DNA from: Glacieibacterium sp965200405 | GTDB taxonomy: Bacteria > Pseudomonadota > Alphaproteobacteria > Sphingomonadales > Sphingomonadaceae | Direction: 5' to 3' | DNA: 64,000 nt | NCBI RefSeq assembly: GCF_965200405.1 | Contig: NZ_OZ241356.1 | Span: 3,100,001-3,164,000, forward strand | Shown here: positions 19,001 to 26,917 of the stretch, in pieces | How positions within the stretch are numbered: position 1 is the stretch's first letter | How the letters are laid out: the number at the start of each line of letters is the position of its first letter | Notes under the pieces: model-generated | What the model saw: only the letters and a program-made list of their open reading frames with translations | The model's database searches: none | Told to the model about the DNA's origin: nothing | Program-made: the position numbers and the translations under genes

Positions 19001-19440
19001 TGCAGTGCCTGTGGAAGCACAAGGCCGTGATGGTGTCCGGTAAACCGCGCGGGCTGGCACGGATCGGCCTGCCGCAGGCGGTGCTGTTCCAGATCCTGCT
19101 CGCCTCGATCTCGCCGATCATCGACCTGGCGCTGATCGTCAGCCTGATCGACTCGTGGCTGCAGGTTCACGAACATGGCTGGGCGGCGACGCAGACCGAC
19201 TTGGCGCGAATGCTGACCTTCTGGCTGGTCTTTACCGCGATCGACCTGCTGGCCGGGGTGATCGCCTTTGCCTTGGAGCGCCGCGAACAGTGGCGGCTGC
19301 TGTGGCTGCTGATCCCGCAGCGCATCGGCTACCGCCAGATCATGTATTACGTCGTGCTGAAGGCGCTGGTGCAGGCGCTGCGCGGGCCGAGCGTCGGCTG
19401 GGGCAAGCTGGAGCGGAGCGGGCGTGTCGCGGCGCGCTAG
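16093..19440 (+). CDS. Trifunctional membrane protein: GH18-like, polysaccharide deacetylase and GT2 glycosyltransferase
   Basis: 1115 residues, GTG start overlapping the previous stop (GTGA). An N-terminal membrane helix (about 20-45) is followed by a GH18-like domain with DGAFFDFED near residue 202, matching DGxxxDxE of chitinases. A NodB deacetylase domain has TFDDGP near 475, HTYTH metal ligands, FRAPYF and LLHDSG. After membrane helices near 690-730 comes a processive GT2 domain with PAFNEE near 752, DDGS, DADT, AEDQD and QRFRW near 961, then C-terminal membrane helices. This layout suggests that one polypeptide polymerises, exports and deacetylates (or trims) a GlcNAc-type polysaccharide. 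The linked glmU/glmS supply fits, but the product is inferred. Confidence 0.82.
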   Translation: MSLPGDRPVFFDASGRRRRRFILAVLAFVLLAVLAVAAFAVTILAVVPQAQLPFTVEGPTLRRADHPGDFVGRSRENLRRATRPFRNPAPHSAAKPLAVAFTAPWDDASTASLSRHIEDVDWLVPGWASVAGPKHDWTIYPDAKGKAIISRAVHRPKLLPMIQNALGGDWDGPGTALMMRDPAARKVALDRTEALLVANHADGAFFDFEDLPTSAQPFYHQFLKEARIRFAPRNWLIAMAVPADDPDWNLKAYATQVDRLFLMAYDEHYPGGPPGPIASQRWFEDVVSRAARLVPSDKLAVAFASYAYDWKKDRSTDALSIEQAWLNARESSVQPIFDAATGNSHFAYNEGDDTHEVWIADAATAHNQLATLARMGVNGVALWRMGTEDPSVWALFGRNHRSLPSPAALASIPAGTNVDIEGNGEVLRIGAVPITGQRRMTVDKRGTIIGQTFLRLPSPYQVERLGYRPGLVALTFDDGPDGVWTPQILDILKAKNVHATFFIIGENGLIQRPLLQRLIAEGHNVGNHTYTHPNLANATTGETRLELNVTQRLFQAFTGHSLRLFRAPYFGDAEPSTADEIAPVEQAQRLGYLSVGLHVDPDDWKRPGVQEIVDRALAGVEASNPERSGNVVLLHDSGGDRSETVAALPLLIDAMRAKGYRFVTIAELANIKPGVVNPPISDSDQTAAFGDLALFLMLGWATIGIKWLFMVAITLGILRAVALSGLALHQARREARQIFPATDPDQSVTVLIPAFNEERVIERAVRRVLDSRDVAVRVIVIDDGSKDRTSAVVSELFADEPRVRLLTLENGGKARALNTALALVESEIVIALDADTQFEPSTIARLARWFGDPRLGAVAGNAKVGNRVNLITKWQALEYITAQNLERRALARLNAMTVVPGAVGAWRTETLREVGGYPTDTLAEDQDLTIAIQRAGWKIHYDQYAIAWTEAPESFGALAKQRFRWAFGTLQCLWKHKAVMVSGKPRGLARIGLPQAVLFQILLASISPIIDLALIVSLIDSWLQVHEHGWAATQTDLARMLTFWLVFTAIDLLAGVIAFALERREQWRLLWLLIPQRIGYRQIMYYVVLKALVQALRGPSVGWGKLERSGRVAAR

Positions 19441-20857
19441 CCGGGCGAGTAGCCGCAACCGCCGCGGATCGCCCTCCACGATCGACTGGATGCCGGGCTG
19501 GCTGCTGCCGGCGCTGATCGTCTGCATCGCGGCGTTTCAGCTCTACGCCTTCCATTGGGGCGTGATCACGCCCGACACGGTGTTCCAGTGGAAACAGGCG
19601 CTGGCCGGTCGCTATGACGACTGGCATCCGCCGGTGACTGCCTGGCTATGGCGGCAGCTGATGCCGCTGGGTCCGGGGACGGCGCCGGTGCTGGTGTTCG
19701 ACGTGCTGCTGTACTGGGCCGGCGCCGGACTGTTCGCCGAGACGCTGCGGCGGAGCGGAAATGGGGTCGCCGCAGCCATGGTGATGCTGGTCGCCGCCTC
19801 GCCGATCCCGCTGGGGCAGCTCGGCGCGATCCTCAAGGATCCCCTGCTCGCCGCGAGTTGCCTGCTCGCCGCGGCGCTGCTGTTCGCCGGGCGCGAGGCG
19901 CGGAGCCCGGCGCGGTGGGCGGCATTCATACTGTCGTTCGCCCTACTGGTGTTCGCCAGCGCCGTGCGGATCAACGCCCTGGTCGCGACGGCGCCACTGC
20001 TCGCGGCATGGTTGCCCGACGCGTGGCTGGCCCGGCCGCTGCGCGCCGTGATGGGCCTGGTCGCGGCGGTCGTCGTGCTGGCGGCTGGAAACTGGGCGAT
20101 CAACTCGGTGGCGCTACACCCGAACCGCAGCCAGCCGATCAACTCGGTGATCAACTTCGACCTCGCCGGCATCGTCGCGAATGGCGGCACCAACGGCTAT
20201 CCCTCGCTCGACGACAGCGGCGCGCGCGCCATGGCGGCGCGGTGCTACCGCCCGGCGCAGTTCAACCGTCCCGGCTATCCCGACTGCGACGCCGTCGAGG
20301 AAGGGCTGGTCGACTATGCCGAGGCGCATCATATCGGCACGCCGGGGCTGTGGGCGCACGCCGTCGCCGCCTCGCCGCTCGCCTATGCCGAGCACCGCCT
20401 GCGCCACCTCAACGAGAATTGGCGCTTCATGGTCAAGGTGGTGCCCGACGACGCCGTGTACGTGATGTCGGAGCCGAACGACCTCGGCCTGCAGTTCCGG
20501 TCCAACCCAGCCTCGCTGGCGGTCTGGCGAGCCGCGGTCGCAGTTGCAAGGTCGCCGCTCGGCCGCCCGGCGACGTGGATCGCAGTGGCGCTCGGGCTGC
20601 TCATCGCGGGCGGTGGCGGGCGGTCCCGGGCAGTCGTCGTCGGACTGGCGCTGTCGGCGCTGTTCTACGGCGGTGCCTATCTGTTCGCCAGCGTCGCTCC
20701 CGACCTGCGCTACAATCTGTGGACGATGCTGGCGGCGGCGCTGGCGCTGATCGTCTGGTCGGCGACGTTGCGCGAGGCGGCGGTGCGCTGGCCTCGGTTG
20801 CTGGCAGGCGCACTCCCGGTCGTGCTCACCATCGCGGCGGAGCTCTCGGTTTCTTAA
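19424..20857 (+). CDS. Polytopic membrane protein, possible GT-C glycosyltransferase or polysaccharide polymerase
   Basis: 477 residues with roughly ten hydrophobic segments and an extracytoplasmic-type loop between about 225 and 345. The start is probably GTG at 19424, overlapping the preceding gene by 17 nt; an ATG at 19490 would also keep all membrane segments. The early WHPPVTAWLW segment after the first helix recalls GT-C-fold enzymes, whose first loop carries the acidic catalytic site, but I see no diagnostic motif. Co-transcription with the GH18/NodB/GT2 protein suggests a role in modifying or completing the same polysaccharide. Confidence 0.6.
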   Translation: MSRRASRASSRNRRGSPSTIDWMPGWLLPALIVCIAAFQLYAFHWGVITPDTVFQWKQALAGRYDDWHPPVTAWLWRQLMPLGPGTAPVLVFDVLLYWAGAGLFAETLRRSGNGVAAAMVMLVAASPIPLGQLGAILKDPLLAASCLLAAALLFAGREARSPARWAAFILSFALLVFASAVRINALVATAPLLAAWLPDAWLARPLRAVMGLVAAVVVLAAGNWAINSVALHPNRSQPINSVINFDLAGIVANGGTNGYPSLDDSGARAMAARCYRPAQFNRPGYPDCDAVEEGLVDYAEAHHIGTPGLWAHAVAASPLAYAEHRLRHLNENWRFMVKVVPDDAVYVMSEPNDLGLQFRSNPASLAVWRAAVAVARSPLGRPATWIAVALGLLIAGGGGRSRAVVVGLALSALFYGGAYLFASVAPDLRYNLWTMLAAALALIVWSATLREAAVRWPRLLAGALPVVLTIAAELSVS

Positions 20858-20899
20858 AAGCGAGTTGCCGCCGCCGGCACGGCGTCTTACCGTAACGAC

Positions 20900-22591
20900 A
20901 TGCCACCCTCAGCCATTGTCGCCGCCAGCCTCGATGCCGACGATCCCTATGCGCGGGAGGCGCAGACTTTTCCGACGCTGTCGCCCGAGATGGCGGCGCG
21001 CATCGCCAGCTATGGCATCGCCGAGGACGCACCCGACGGTACGATGCTGTTCGAGCAGGGCCAGCGCGGCAACGACTTCTTCCTCGTGCTGACCGGCGAG
21101 ATCGACATCCTCGACCACCACGGCAAGAACACCGTCAGCATCATCCACCGCCACCTCGCGGGGCAGTTCAGCGGCGAGCTCGACCTGCTCAACAACCGCG
21201 CCATCCTGGTCTCCGGCCGCGCCGGGCCCAACACGCGCGTCGTGCGGGTAGCGCGCGCCGACTTCCGCCGCATGGCCGCCAGCGAGCCCGACATCGGCGA
21301 GATCATCATGCGCGCCTTCATCCTGCGCCGCGTCGGGATGATCCGGCATCCGCAGGGCGGCGTCGAGCTGATCGGTCCGGCGCATGGCGGCGACACCGTG
21401 CGGCTGGCCCGCTTCCTGATCCGCAACGGCTATCCCCACCGCCTGCTCGACACCGAGGTCGATCCCGACGCGGAAGGCTTCCTCGACTGCTTCCACCTGA
21501 CCGCCGACCAGTTGCCGGTGGTCATCGCGCCGGGCCATGTCCTGCTGCGCAACCCGAGCAATGCCGACCTCGCCGACGCACTCGGGCTGACCGAGACGCT
21601 CGACCCGGCGCGCATCCATGACGTCGTCGTCGTCGGCGCCGGACCCGCCGGACTCGCCGCGGCGGTCTATGCCGCCAGCGAAGGCCTCGACACCATCGTC
21701 ATCGAGGCGCTCGCCCCCGGCGGCCAGGCCGGCACCAGCAGCAAGATCGAGAATTACCTCGGCTTCCCGACCGGCATCTCGGGACAGGCACTGGCGGGCC
21801 GTGCGCAGGTCCAGGCCCAGAAGTTCGGCGCCCGCCTCGCCATCGCCCATGCCGCCGACGGCATCGACTGCACCGACCGCCCGCTGGCGGTGATCCTCGA
21901 CGACGGCCAGCGGGTCCAGGGCCATAGTATCGTCGTCGCCACCGGGGCGCGCTACCGCAAGCTCGACGTCGCCGACAACGACCGCTTCGAGGGCCGCGGC
22001 ATCCACTACGCCGCGACCGCGATGGAGGCCGGCCTGTGCGGCACCGAGGAGGTCATCATCGTCGGCGGCGGCAATTCCGCCGGCCAGGCGGCAGTGTTCC
22101 TGTCGCGCAGCGTCGGGCACGTCCATATTTTGGTGCGCGGGCCGGGACTGGCCGCGACGATGTCCGACTATCTGATCGAGCGCATCGACAGTTCGCGCAA
22201 GATCACGCTGCACCCGGCCACCGAGATCAGCAGGCTGGAGGGAGCCACGATACTGGAGCAGGTCACCTGGACCAACCGCAGGACCGGCGCCTCCGAGACC
22301 CGTCCGATCCGTAACATCTTCGTGATGATCGGCGCGGTGCCCAATACCGGCTGGCTCGGCGACTGCCTCGAACTCGACAAGCAGGGCTTCGTCTGCACGG
22401 TCGCCGGCTCGCCCTACGAGGCCAGCCTGCCCGGCATCTTCGCGGTCGGCGATGTCCGCGCCGGTTCGACCAAGCGCGTCGCGTCGGGCGTCGGCGAAGG
22501 CTCGGTCGTGGTGTCGTCGGTCCACAAATACCTCGAAGCCCGCCGGGCGTCGGCAGCCGAGGCGATCGAAAGCGTCTCCGAAGCCGGATGA
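20900..22591 (+). CDS. Cyclic-nucleotide-binding domain fused to a thioredoxin-reductase-like FAD/NADPH oxidoreductase
   Basis: 563 residues. The N-terminal 130 or so form a cNMP-binding fold (LFEQGQRGNDFFLVLTGEI, GQFSGELDLLNNR). A linker resembling a short thioredoxin-like domain follows (about 165-225), then the reductase: FAD-binding VVVVGAGPAGLAAA near 241, PGGQAGTSSKIENYLGF, NADPH-binding IIVGGGNSAGQAA near 384, and the terminal GDVRAGSTKRVASGVGEG. The redox CxxC of true thioredoxin reductase is absent: the segment before the second Rossmann motif reads EAGLCGTEE. Known relatives have the same fusion, but their electron acceptor is unclear. A possible role is second-messenger-gated redox control. 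Confidence 0.82.
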   Translation: MPPSAIVAASLDADDPYAREAQTFPTLSPEMAARIASYGIAEDAPDGTMLFEQGQRGNDFFLVLTGEIDILDHHGKNTVSIIHRHLAGQFSGELDLLNNRAILVSGRAGPNTRVVRVARADFRRMAASEPDIGEIIMRAFILRRVGMIRHPQGGVELIGPAHGGDTVRLARFLIRNGYPHRLLDTEVDPDAEGFLDCFHLTADQLPVVIAPGHVLLRNPSNADLADALGLTETLDPARIHDVVVVGAGPAGLAAAVYAASEGLDTIVIEALAPGGQAGTSSKIENYLGFPTGISGQALAGRAQVQAQKFGARLAIAHAADGIDCTDRPLAVILDDGQRVQGHSIVVATGARYRKLDVADNDRFEGRGIHYAATAMEAGLCGTEEVIIVGGGNSAGQAAVFLSRSVGHVHILVRGPGLAATMSDYLIERIDSSRKITLHPATEISRLEGATILEQVTWTNRRTGASETRPIRNIFVMIGAVPNTGWLGDCLELDKQGFVCTVAGSPYEASLPGIFAVGDVRAGSTKRVASGVGEGSVVVSSVHKYLEARRASAAEAIESVSEAG

Positions 22592-23286
22592 GCGCGCCGG
22601 TCGCGATCGTCGTCGGCGCATCCTCGGGCATCGGCGAGGCGATTGCGCGAGATCTCGCCGCCCGCGGCTACCGCGTCGGTGTCGCCGCGCGCCGGCGGGA
22701 CAAGCTCGACGCGCTGGCGGCCGAAATCGGTGGCGTCGCGGCGACCGTCGACCTCGGCGACCCCGAGGGCGCGCGCACGGCGCTGGCGGCGCTTGCCGCC
22801 GACCTGGGACAGGTCGAACTGTGGGTGCTCAATGCCGGCACCGGCGACAATAATCCGGAGTTTCGCTGGGAGCCCGAACGCGACACGCTCGCCACCAACG
22901 TCACGGGCTTTGCCGCGATGGCCGATGTCGCCGTACATCATTGCCTCGCCAGCGGACGCGGGCAGATCGTCGGCGTGTCGTCGGTCGCGCGTTTTCGAGG
23001 CAGCCGCAACGCTATCGGCTATGCCGCGTCGAAAGCGTTCGTCTCGGTCTATCTCGACGGCATCCGCGACCTTGTGCGTCACCGCAGGACGTCGATCACC
23101 GTCACCGAGGCCTGCCCCGGCTTCGTCGACACGCCGTTGATGAAGTTTCCCGGCGCCTTCTGGGTCGCCAGCCCGGCCAAGGCGGCGCGACAGATCGTCG
23201 ACGCGACCTTGGCCGGACGCAAGATCGTCTATGTCACGCGGCGCTGGCGGCTTATCGCCTGGCTGCTCAACATCATGCCGCGATGA
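22588..23286 (+). CDS. SDR-family oxidoreductase
   Basis: 232-residue classical short-chain dehydrogenase: VVGASSGIGEAIA at the start, NAG near residue 80, Ser in VSSVARF and YAASK as the catalytic Tyr/Lys pair. The C-terminal segment WRLIAWLLNIMPR is hydrophobic and could attach to membrane, as in several lipid-active SDRs. The start overlaps the preceding stop (ATGA), so it is translationally coupled to the CNMP/thioredoxin-reductase-like protein. The substrate is unknown. Confidence 0.8.
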   Translation: MSAPVAIVVGASSGIGEAIARDLAARGYRVGVAARRRDKLDALAAEIGGVAATVDLGDPEGARTALAALAADLGQVELWVLNAGTGDNNPEFRWEPERDTLATNVTGFAAMADVAVHHCLASGRGQIVGVSSVARFRGSRNAIGYAASKAFVSVYLDGIRDLVRHRRTSITVTEACPGFVDTPLMKFPGAFWVASPAKAARQIVDATLAGRKIVYVTRRWRLIAWLLNIMPR

Positions 23287-23414
23287 TCGGATAAGCGGCA
23301 GGCCGCGCTGTTCGGCGCCAGCGTGCCGTCCACTCGCGCTGGCCGGACCGATTGGCCGTCGGCTCCACCTCGTCACTACCCTCAGCTCGACCGCGACATC
23401 CGGATTATCCAGCC

Positions 23415-23651
23415 TCAGCGCCTGCGCTTGGCTGCATCGCGGGCCTGCTTGCGAGCGATCAGGTGAAGGAAGATGCCAAAGGCGGCGATGAACCCCATCG
23501 CGCTACCCATCGTCTGGGCCACGACCCGGTCGAACTCCGGCGACGCACGCTCGGGATGGCTGCTGCCGAGCAGCGAGAGGTAGATCCAGATCCCGGCGAG
23601 CAGCACCTCGACCAGGGCGATGCCGAGGATGGCGCGACGTTTGCTGGTCAT
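23415..23651 (-). CDS. Small two-helix membrane protein, unknown function
   Basis: 78 residues: a basic N-terminus, a membrane helix at about 8-28, a short polar loop, a second helix at about 46-66 and a strongly basic tail (RKQARDAAKRRR). No family recognised. It is monocistronic on the minus strand between two rightward genes and diverges from the AI-2E transporter. Codon use is typical of the neighbourhood. The hydrophobic pattern plus the basic ends favours a real gene. Confidence 0.55.
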   Translation of the reverse strand: MTSKRRAILGIALVEVLLAGIWIYLSLLGSSHPERASPEFDRVVAQTMGSAMGFIAAFGIFLHLIARKQARDAAKRRR

Positions 23652-23772
23652 TGCCGTCTCCCGAAGTCGTCGGCATCATGAACCGGTCGGAACGGGTCCG
23701 CAACGGCATCCATGCATTTCGGATTTCGTACTGCATGCTATAGCCGCGCAGCACCGGCCTCACCGGCAATCC

Positions 23773-24882
23773 ATGAAAGCATCTCGCATGTCAGCCGCCG
23801 AAATCATCGATCCGGTTCGGCGCCGCCGACGGCAGCGGATTGCCCGCGCCCTGCTGATCACCGGCTTCGCCGCACTCGGGCTGTGGGTCGCCGGCAGCTT
23901 CATCCATGCGGTGATCTGGGGCCTGATCATCGCTGTCGCGATCGATCCGCTTTATGCCCGCGCCGTGGAGCGCTGGCCCCGGCACCAGCGCCTGCTGCTT
24001 CCCCTGGTCTTCACGCTGACGCTGCTGCTGGCGATCGTCCTGCCGCTGGCGATCGGCTTGGTACAGGCCGGCGGCGAGGCACATTCGGCGGCGGAATGGC
24101 TCAAGACGGCACGTCGCGACGGCATCCCGCTGCCGGATTGGGCGGCACGACTGCCGTTCGGGCGCGACGCATTGGCGACATGGTGGCAAACCGCGCTCAG
24201 CACGCCCGAGGGTGCTGCCGCGCTGCTCGACAAGGTCAACGTCGAGGCGATTTCGCGCTCTCGGCTGCTGGGCGCCGAACTGCTGCGCCGCCTGATCGTG
24301 CTGGCGTTTGCGCTGCTCACCCTGTTCTTCCTGCTGCGCGACCGCGACCATCTGGCGGAGCAGTTCCGCGTCGCCGGCGACAAGCTGTTCGGCCCGTCGG
24401 GCGAGCGCGTCGCACACCAGTTGCTCGGCTCCGTGCGCGGCACGATCAACGGCCTGGTGCTGGTCGGGCTTGGCGAGGGCGCCGTACTGGCGGTCGCCTA
24501 TTTCGCGCTCGGCGTGCCCCACCCGCTGCTGCTCGGCGCGCTGACCGGCGTCGCGGCGATGATCCCGCTGGGGGCGGCACTGGTGTTCTGCATCGCGGCG
24601 CTGCTGCTGCTTGGGCAAGGTGCCGTCGGCGGCGCTGTCGCGATCGTCGTCATCGGCCTGCTGGTGGTCGCCGTTGCCGACCATTTGATCCGCCCGGTCC
24701 TGATCGGTGGCGCGACCCGCCTGCCCTTCCTCTGGGTGCTGATCGGCATCGTCGGCGGCGTTGAAAGCCTCGGCGTGCTTGGCCTGTTCATCGGGCCGGC
24801 GACGATGGCGGTACTGATGATGACGTGGCGCGAGTTCGTCGGCGACGGCGAGCCGGTGACGCTGCCACCGCCGCCGCACTGA
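23773..24882 (+). CDS. AI-2E family transporter (PerM-like permease)
   Basis: 369-residue polytopic protein with the AI-2E/PerM pattern: two N-terminal helices, a third, a long amphipathic central region (about 105-200), then a helical bundle with GLGEGAVLAVAYFALGVPHPLL and PLGAAL. A polar segment carrying IRPVLIGG is the family hallmark. Members export small molecules or act as Na+/H+-type antiporters; the substrate here is unknown. The ATG at 23773 is chosen, though a second ATG at 23788 is nearly as good because neither has a strong ribosome site. Confidence 0.8.
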   Translation: MKASRMSAAEIIDPVRRRRRQRIARALLITGFAALGLWVAGSFIHAVIWGLIIAVAIDPLYARAVERWPRHQRLLLPLVFTLTLLLAIVLPLAIGLVQAGGEAHSAAEWLKTARRDGIPLPDWAARLPFGRDALATWWQTALSTPEGAAALLDKVNVEAISRSRLLGAELLRRLIVLAFALLTLFFLLRDRDHLAEQFRVAGDKLFGPSGERVAHQLLGSVRGTINGLVLVGLGEGAVLAVAYFALGVPHPLLLGALTGVAAMIPLGAALVFCIAALLLLGQGAVGGAVAIVVIGLLVVAVADHLIRPVLIGGATRLPFLWVLIGIVGGVESLGVLGLFIGPATMAVLMMTWREFVGDGEPVTLPPPPH

Positions 24883-24982
24883 GCGCCTGCCCTGCCTGCG
24901 CGGGCGACGACACTCGATATTCGGCACCGCCCGCACTAGATGACTGCTGCGGTGCCAGTCACCACTCCTCGGAAAGCTTTGC

Positions 24983-26323
24983 ATGACTTACGATTTTGAC
25001 CTGTTCGTTATCGGTGCAGGTTCGGGCGGCGTTCGCGCCTCGCGGATTTCCGCTGGTCACGGCGCGCGCGTCGCGGTTGCCGAGGAACACCGCGTCGGCG
25101 GCACCTGTGTCATTCGCGGCTGCGTCCCCAAGAAGCTGCTCGTCTACGGCTCGCACTTCGCCGAGGACCTGGTCGATGCGCGGCGCTTCGGCTGGCAGCT
25201 CGGCGAGCGCAGCTTCGACTGGCCGACCCTGCGCGACAACGTCCTCGCCGAGGTCGACCGGCTCAACGGCATCTACCAGACCAATCTCGACAACCAGAAG
25301 GTCACGACCCTGCACGGGCGCGCCGTCATCACCGGCGCGCACAGCGCCGAGGTCGATGGCAAGACGGTGACGTTCGACAAGCTGCTGATCGCCACCGGCG
25401 CGCGGCCGATGATTCCCGACCTGCCGGGTGCCGAGCACGGCATCACCTCGAACGAAGTCTTCCACCTTGAGGCGCTGCCCAAAAAGCTGGTGATTGCCGG
25501 CGGCGGTTACATCGCCAACGAGTTCGCCGGCATCTTTCATGAACTCGGCGTCGAGGTGACGCTGATCAATCGTGGCGACACGTTGCTGCGCAGCTGGGAT
25601 GCCGCGCTGCGCGACCGCCTGCTGACGATCAGCATGACCAAGGGTATCAACTTCCGCTTCAACACGCGCTTCGATCGCGTCGAGAAGCTGGAGAATGGCT
25701 GCATCCGCATCCACCTCCACGAGGGCGAGCCGATCGAGACCGACATGCTGCTCTGGGCGGTGGGCCGGGTGCCGAATATCGAGGGACTCGGGCTGGAGGC
25801 CGCCGGTGTCGAGCTGAACGCCGGTGGCGCGATCGCCGTCGACGCCAACAGCCGCACCAATATCGAGAACATCTATTCGATCGGCGACGTGACCGACCGG
25901 ATCCAGCTGACGCCGATCGCCATTCGCGAGGGTCATGCCTTTGCCGACACGGTGTTCGGCGGCAAGCCCTGGGTCGTCGACTATAGCTGCGTGCCGAGCG
26001 CGGTATTCTCGAACCCGCCGCTTGGCAGCGTCGGCGCGACCGAGGCCGAGGCGCGCAACCAGTTCGGTACGGTCAAGGTGTTCACCAGCGACTTCCGCCC
26101 GATGCGGAACGTGCTCGCCGGTCGCAACGAGCGGGCGCTGTACAAGCTGATCGTCGACCAGGCGAGCGACCGGGTCGTCGGCGCGCACATGATCGGTCCC
26201 GATGCGCCGGAGGTACTGCAGGCCGTCGCCATCGCGATCAAGGCGGGGCTTACCAAGGCGCAATTCGACGAGACTGTGGCACTTCATCCGACCATGTCCG
26301 AAGAATTGGTCTTGATGCGTTAG
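24983..26323 (+). CDS. gor: Glutathione-disulfide reductase
   Basis: 446-residue FAD flavoprotein that regenerates glutathione with NADPH. FAD motif VIGAGSGGVRASR at the N-terminus, redox-active disulfide in GGTCVIRGCVPKK (about 39-51), NADPH motif IAGGGYIANEFAG with the following arginine expected for NADPH use, and the active-site HPTMSEEL near the C-terminus. The length is typical. It is flanked by a spacious AT-rich region downstream, so it appears to be monocistronic. Confidence 0.94.
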   Translation: MTYDFDLFVIGAGSGGVRASRISAGHGARVAVAEEHRVGGTCVIRGCVPKKLLVYGSHFAEDLVDARRFGWQLGERSFDWPTLRDNVLAEVDRLNGIYQTNLDNQKVTTLHGRAVITGAHSAEVDGKTVTFDKLLIATGARPMIPDLPGAEHGITSNEVFHLEALPKKLVIAGGGYIANEFAGIFHELGVEVTLINRGDTLLRSWDAALRDRLLTISMTKGINFRFNTRFDRVEKLENGCIRIHLHEGEPIETDMLLWAVGRVPNIEGLGLEAAGVELNAGGAIAVDANSRTNIENIYSIGDVTDRIQLTPIAIREGHAFADTVFGGKPWVVDYSCVPSAVFSNPPLGSVGATEAEARNQFGTVKVFTSDFRPMRNVLAGRNERALYKLIVDQASDRVVGAHMIGPDAPEVLQAVAIAIKAGLTKAQFDETVALHPTMSEELVLMR

Positions 26324-26397
26324 CAATATTGTCGGATTACTTTACAAATGGTTTCGAGCTAAGTCGTTAAGCCATTGAAACAAGACGTTTGGAACTT

Positions 26398-26414
26398 TTG
26401 GCACGAAAAGTGCT
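26398..26414 (+). promoter_or_regulatory. Sigma-54 (RpoN) type -24/-12 promoter
   Basis: The 17-base site TTGGCACGAAAAGTGCT matches the RpoN consensus YTGGCACGrNNNTTGCW at every fixed position except one (G for T just before TGC). GG and GC have the correct ten-base spacing. It sits in an AT-rich intergenic region 30 bases upstream of the ATG at 26445, leaving a short leader of roughly 20 nt. An overlapping inverted repeat (ACTTTT/AAAAGT) may be incidental. Confidence 0.7.
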
Positions 26415-26444
26415 TGTTGAATTCGTGCGGCAGCGGATTTTTAC

Positions 26445-26870
26445 ATGAGCCCAGGCCTAAGGATCGTCTCAGCGACTATACTCGGACTTGCCGTAGCGAA
26501 GTTGTGCACTGCAGCACAGGTCGTGGGTAGCTTGCCGGCGACGTTCCCGACGGGCGTCACCAGCTATGACGAGACTGTGTTGTTCCCGGTGTCGCCGACG
26601 GCGCCGGTGTTCTACACTGTCGGCTGTCCGCCCGAAGATGCGGGCGCGATCGATTGCAACGATCCCGCTCGTATCGAAACGCCGCCGTTGCTTGGCCTGA
26701 CCGGCGTGCCGATCGCCCGCGCCCCGGTCCTGCTGCGTTCGAACCCGTCGACCGCGACGACGCACGCCAACTCGCTCGACGGCTCCGAGATCGCCAGCAT
26801 CGCCGGCCTGATCGTCAGTTTCTGCCTCGTCGGGGCCTCCTTGCGGCGCCCGGCGGCAAGGCTCGCCTGA
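26445..26870 (+). CDS. Exported protein with degenerate PEP-CTERM-like tail, unknown function
   Basis: 141 residues: an N-terminal signal-like helix (about 5-24), a proline/threonine-rich middle with two Cys (GCPPEDAGAIDCND), and a C-terminal hydrophobic segment SIAGLIVSFCLVGASLRRP. The C-terminus resembles PEPxxWA-CTERM sorting signals of sphingomonads (hydrophobic stretch with GF-LVGA, then basic residues), but the PEP motif itself is replaced by DGSEIAS. The near-perfect sigma-54 promoter upstream fits the known link between exosortase systems and RpoN regulators. It could also be an unrelated single-pass protein. No exosortase gene is in the window. Confidence 0.55.
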   Translation: MSPGLRIVSATILGLAVAKLCTAAQVVGSLPATFPTGVTSYDETVLFPVSPTAPVFYTVGCPPEDAGAIDCNDPARIETPPLLGLTGVPIARAPVLLRSNPSTATTHANSLDGSEIASIAGLIVSFCLVGASLRRPAARLA

Positions 26871-26917
26871 GCCGGCGTTATTGCGTTAGACGCGGCCATG
26901 CGGCAAACCGCGCGATT

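Noticed and set aside
23287..23414. A small gene in the 128-nt gap after the second SDR.
   Set aside because: Open frames run through but share no start context or conserved character; nothing further visible.
24883..24982. REP-like fragment CCTGCCTGCGCGGGCGACGAC after the AI-2E transporter (string shown in part).
   Set aside because: Resembles half of a dispersed repeat, but no partner arm is present, so I do not call it.
26391..26416. Overlapping inverted repeats ACTTTT/AAAAGT and GCAC/GTGC as a terminator for gor.
   Set aside because: The stems are short, exclude each other and are better explained by the sigma-54 promoter sequence; no T-tract follows.
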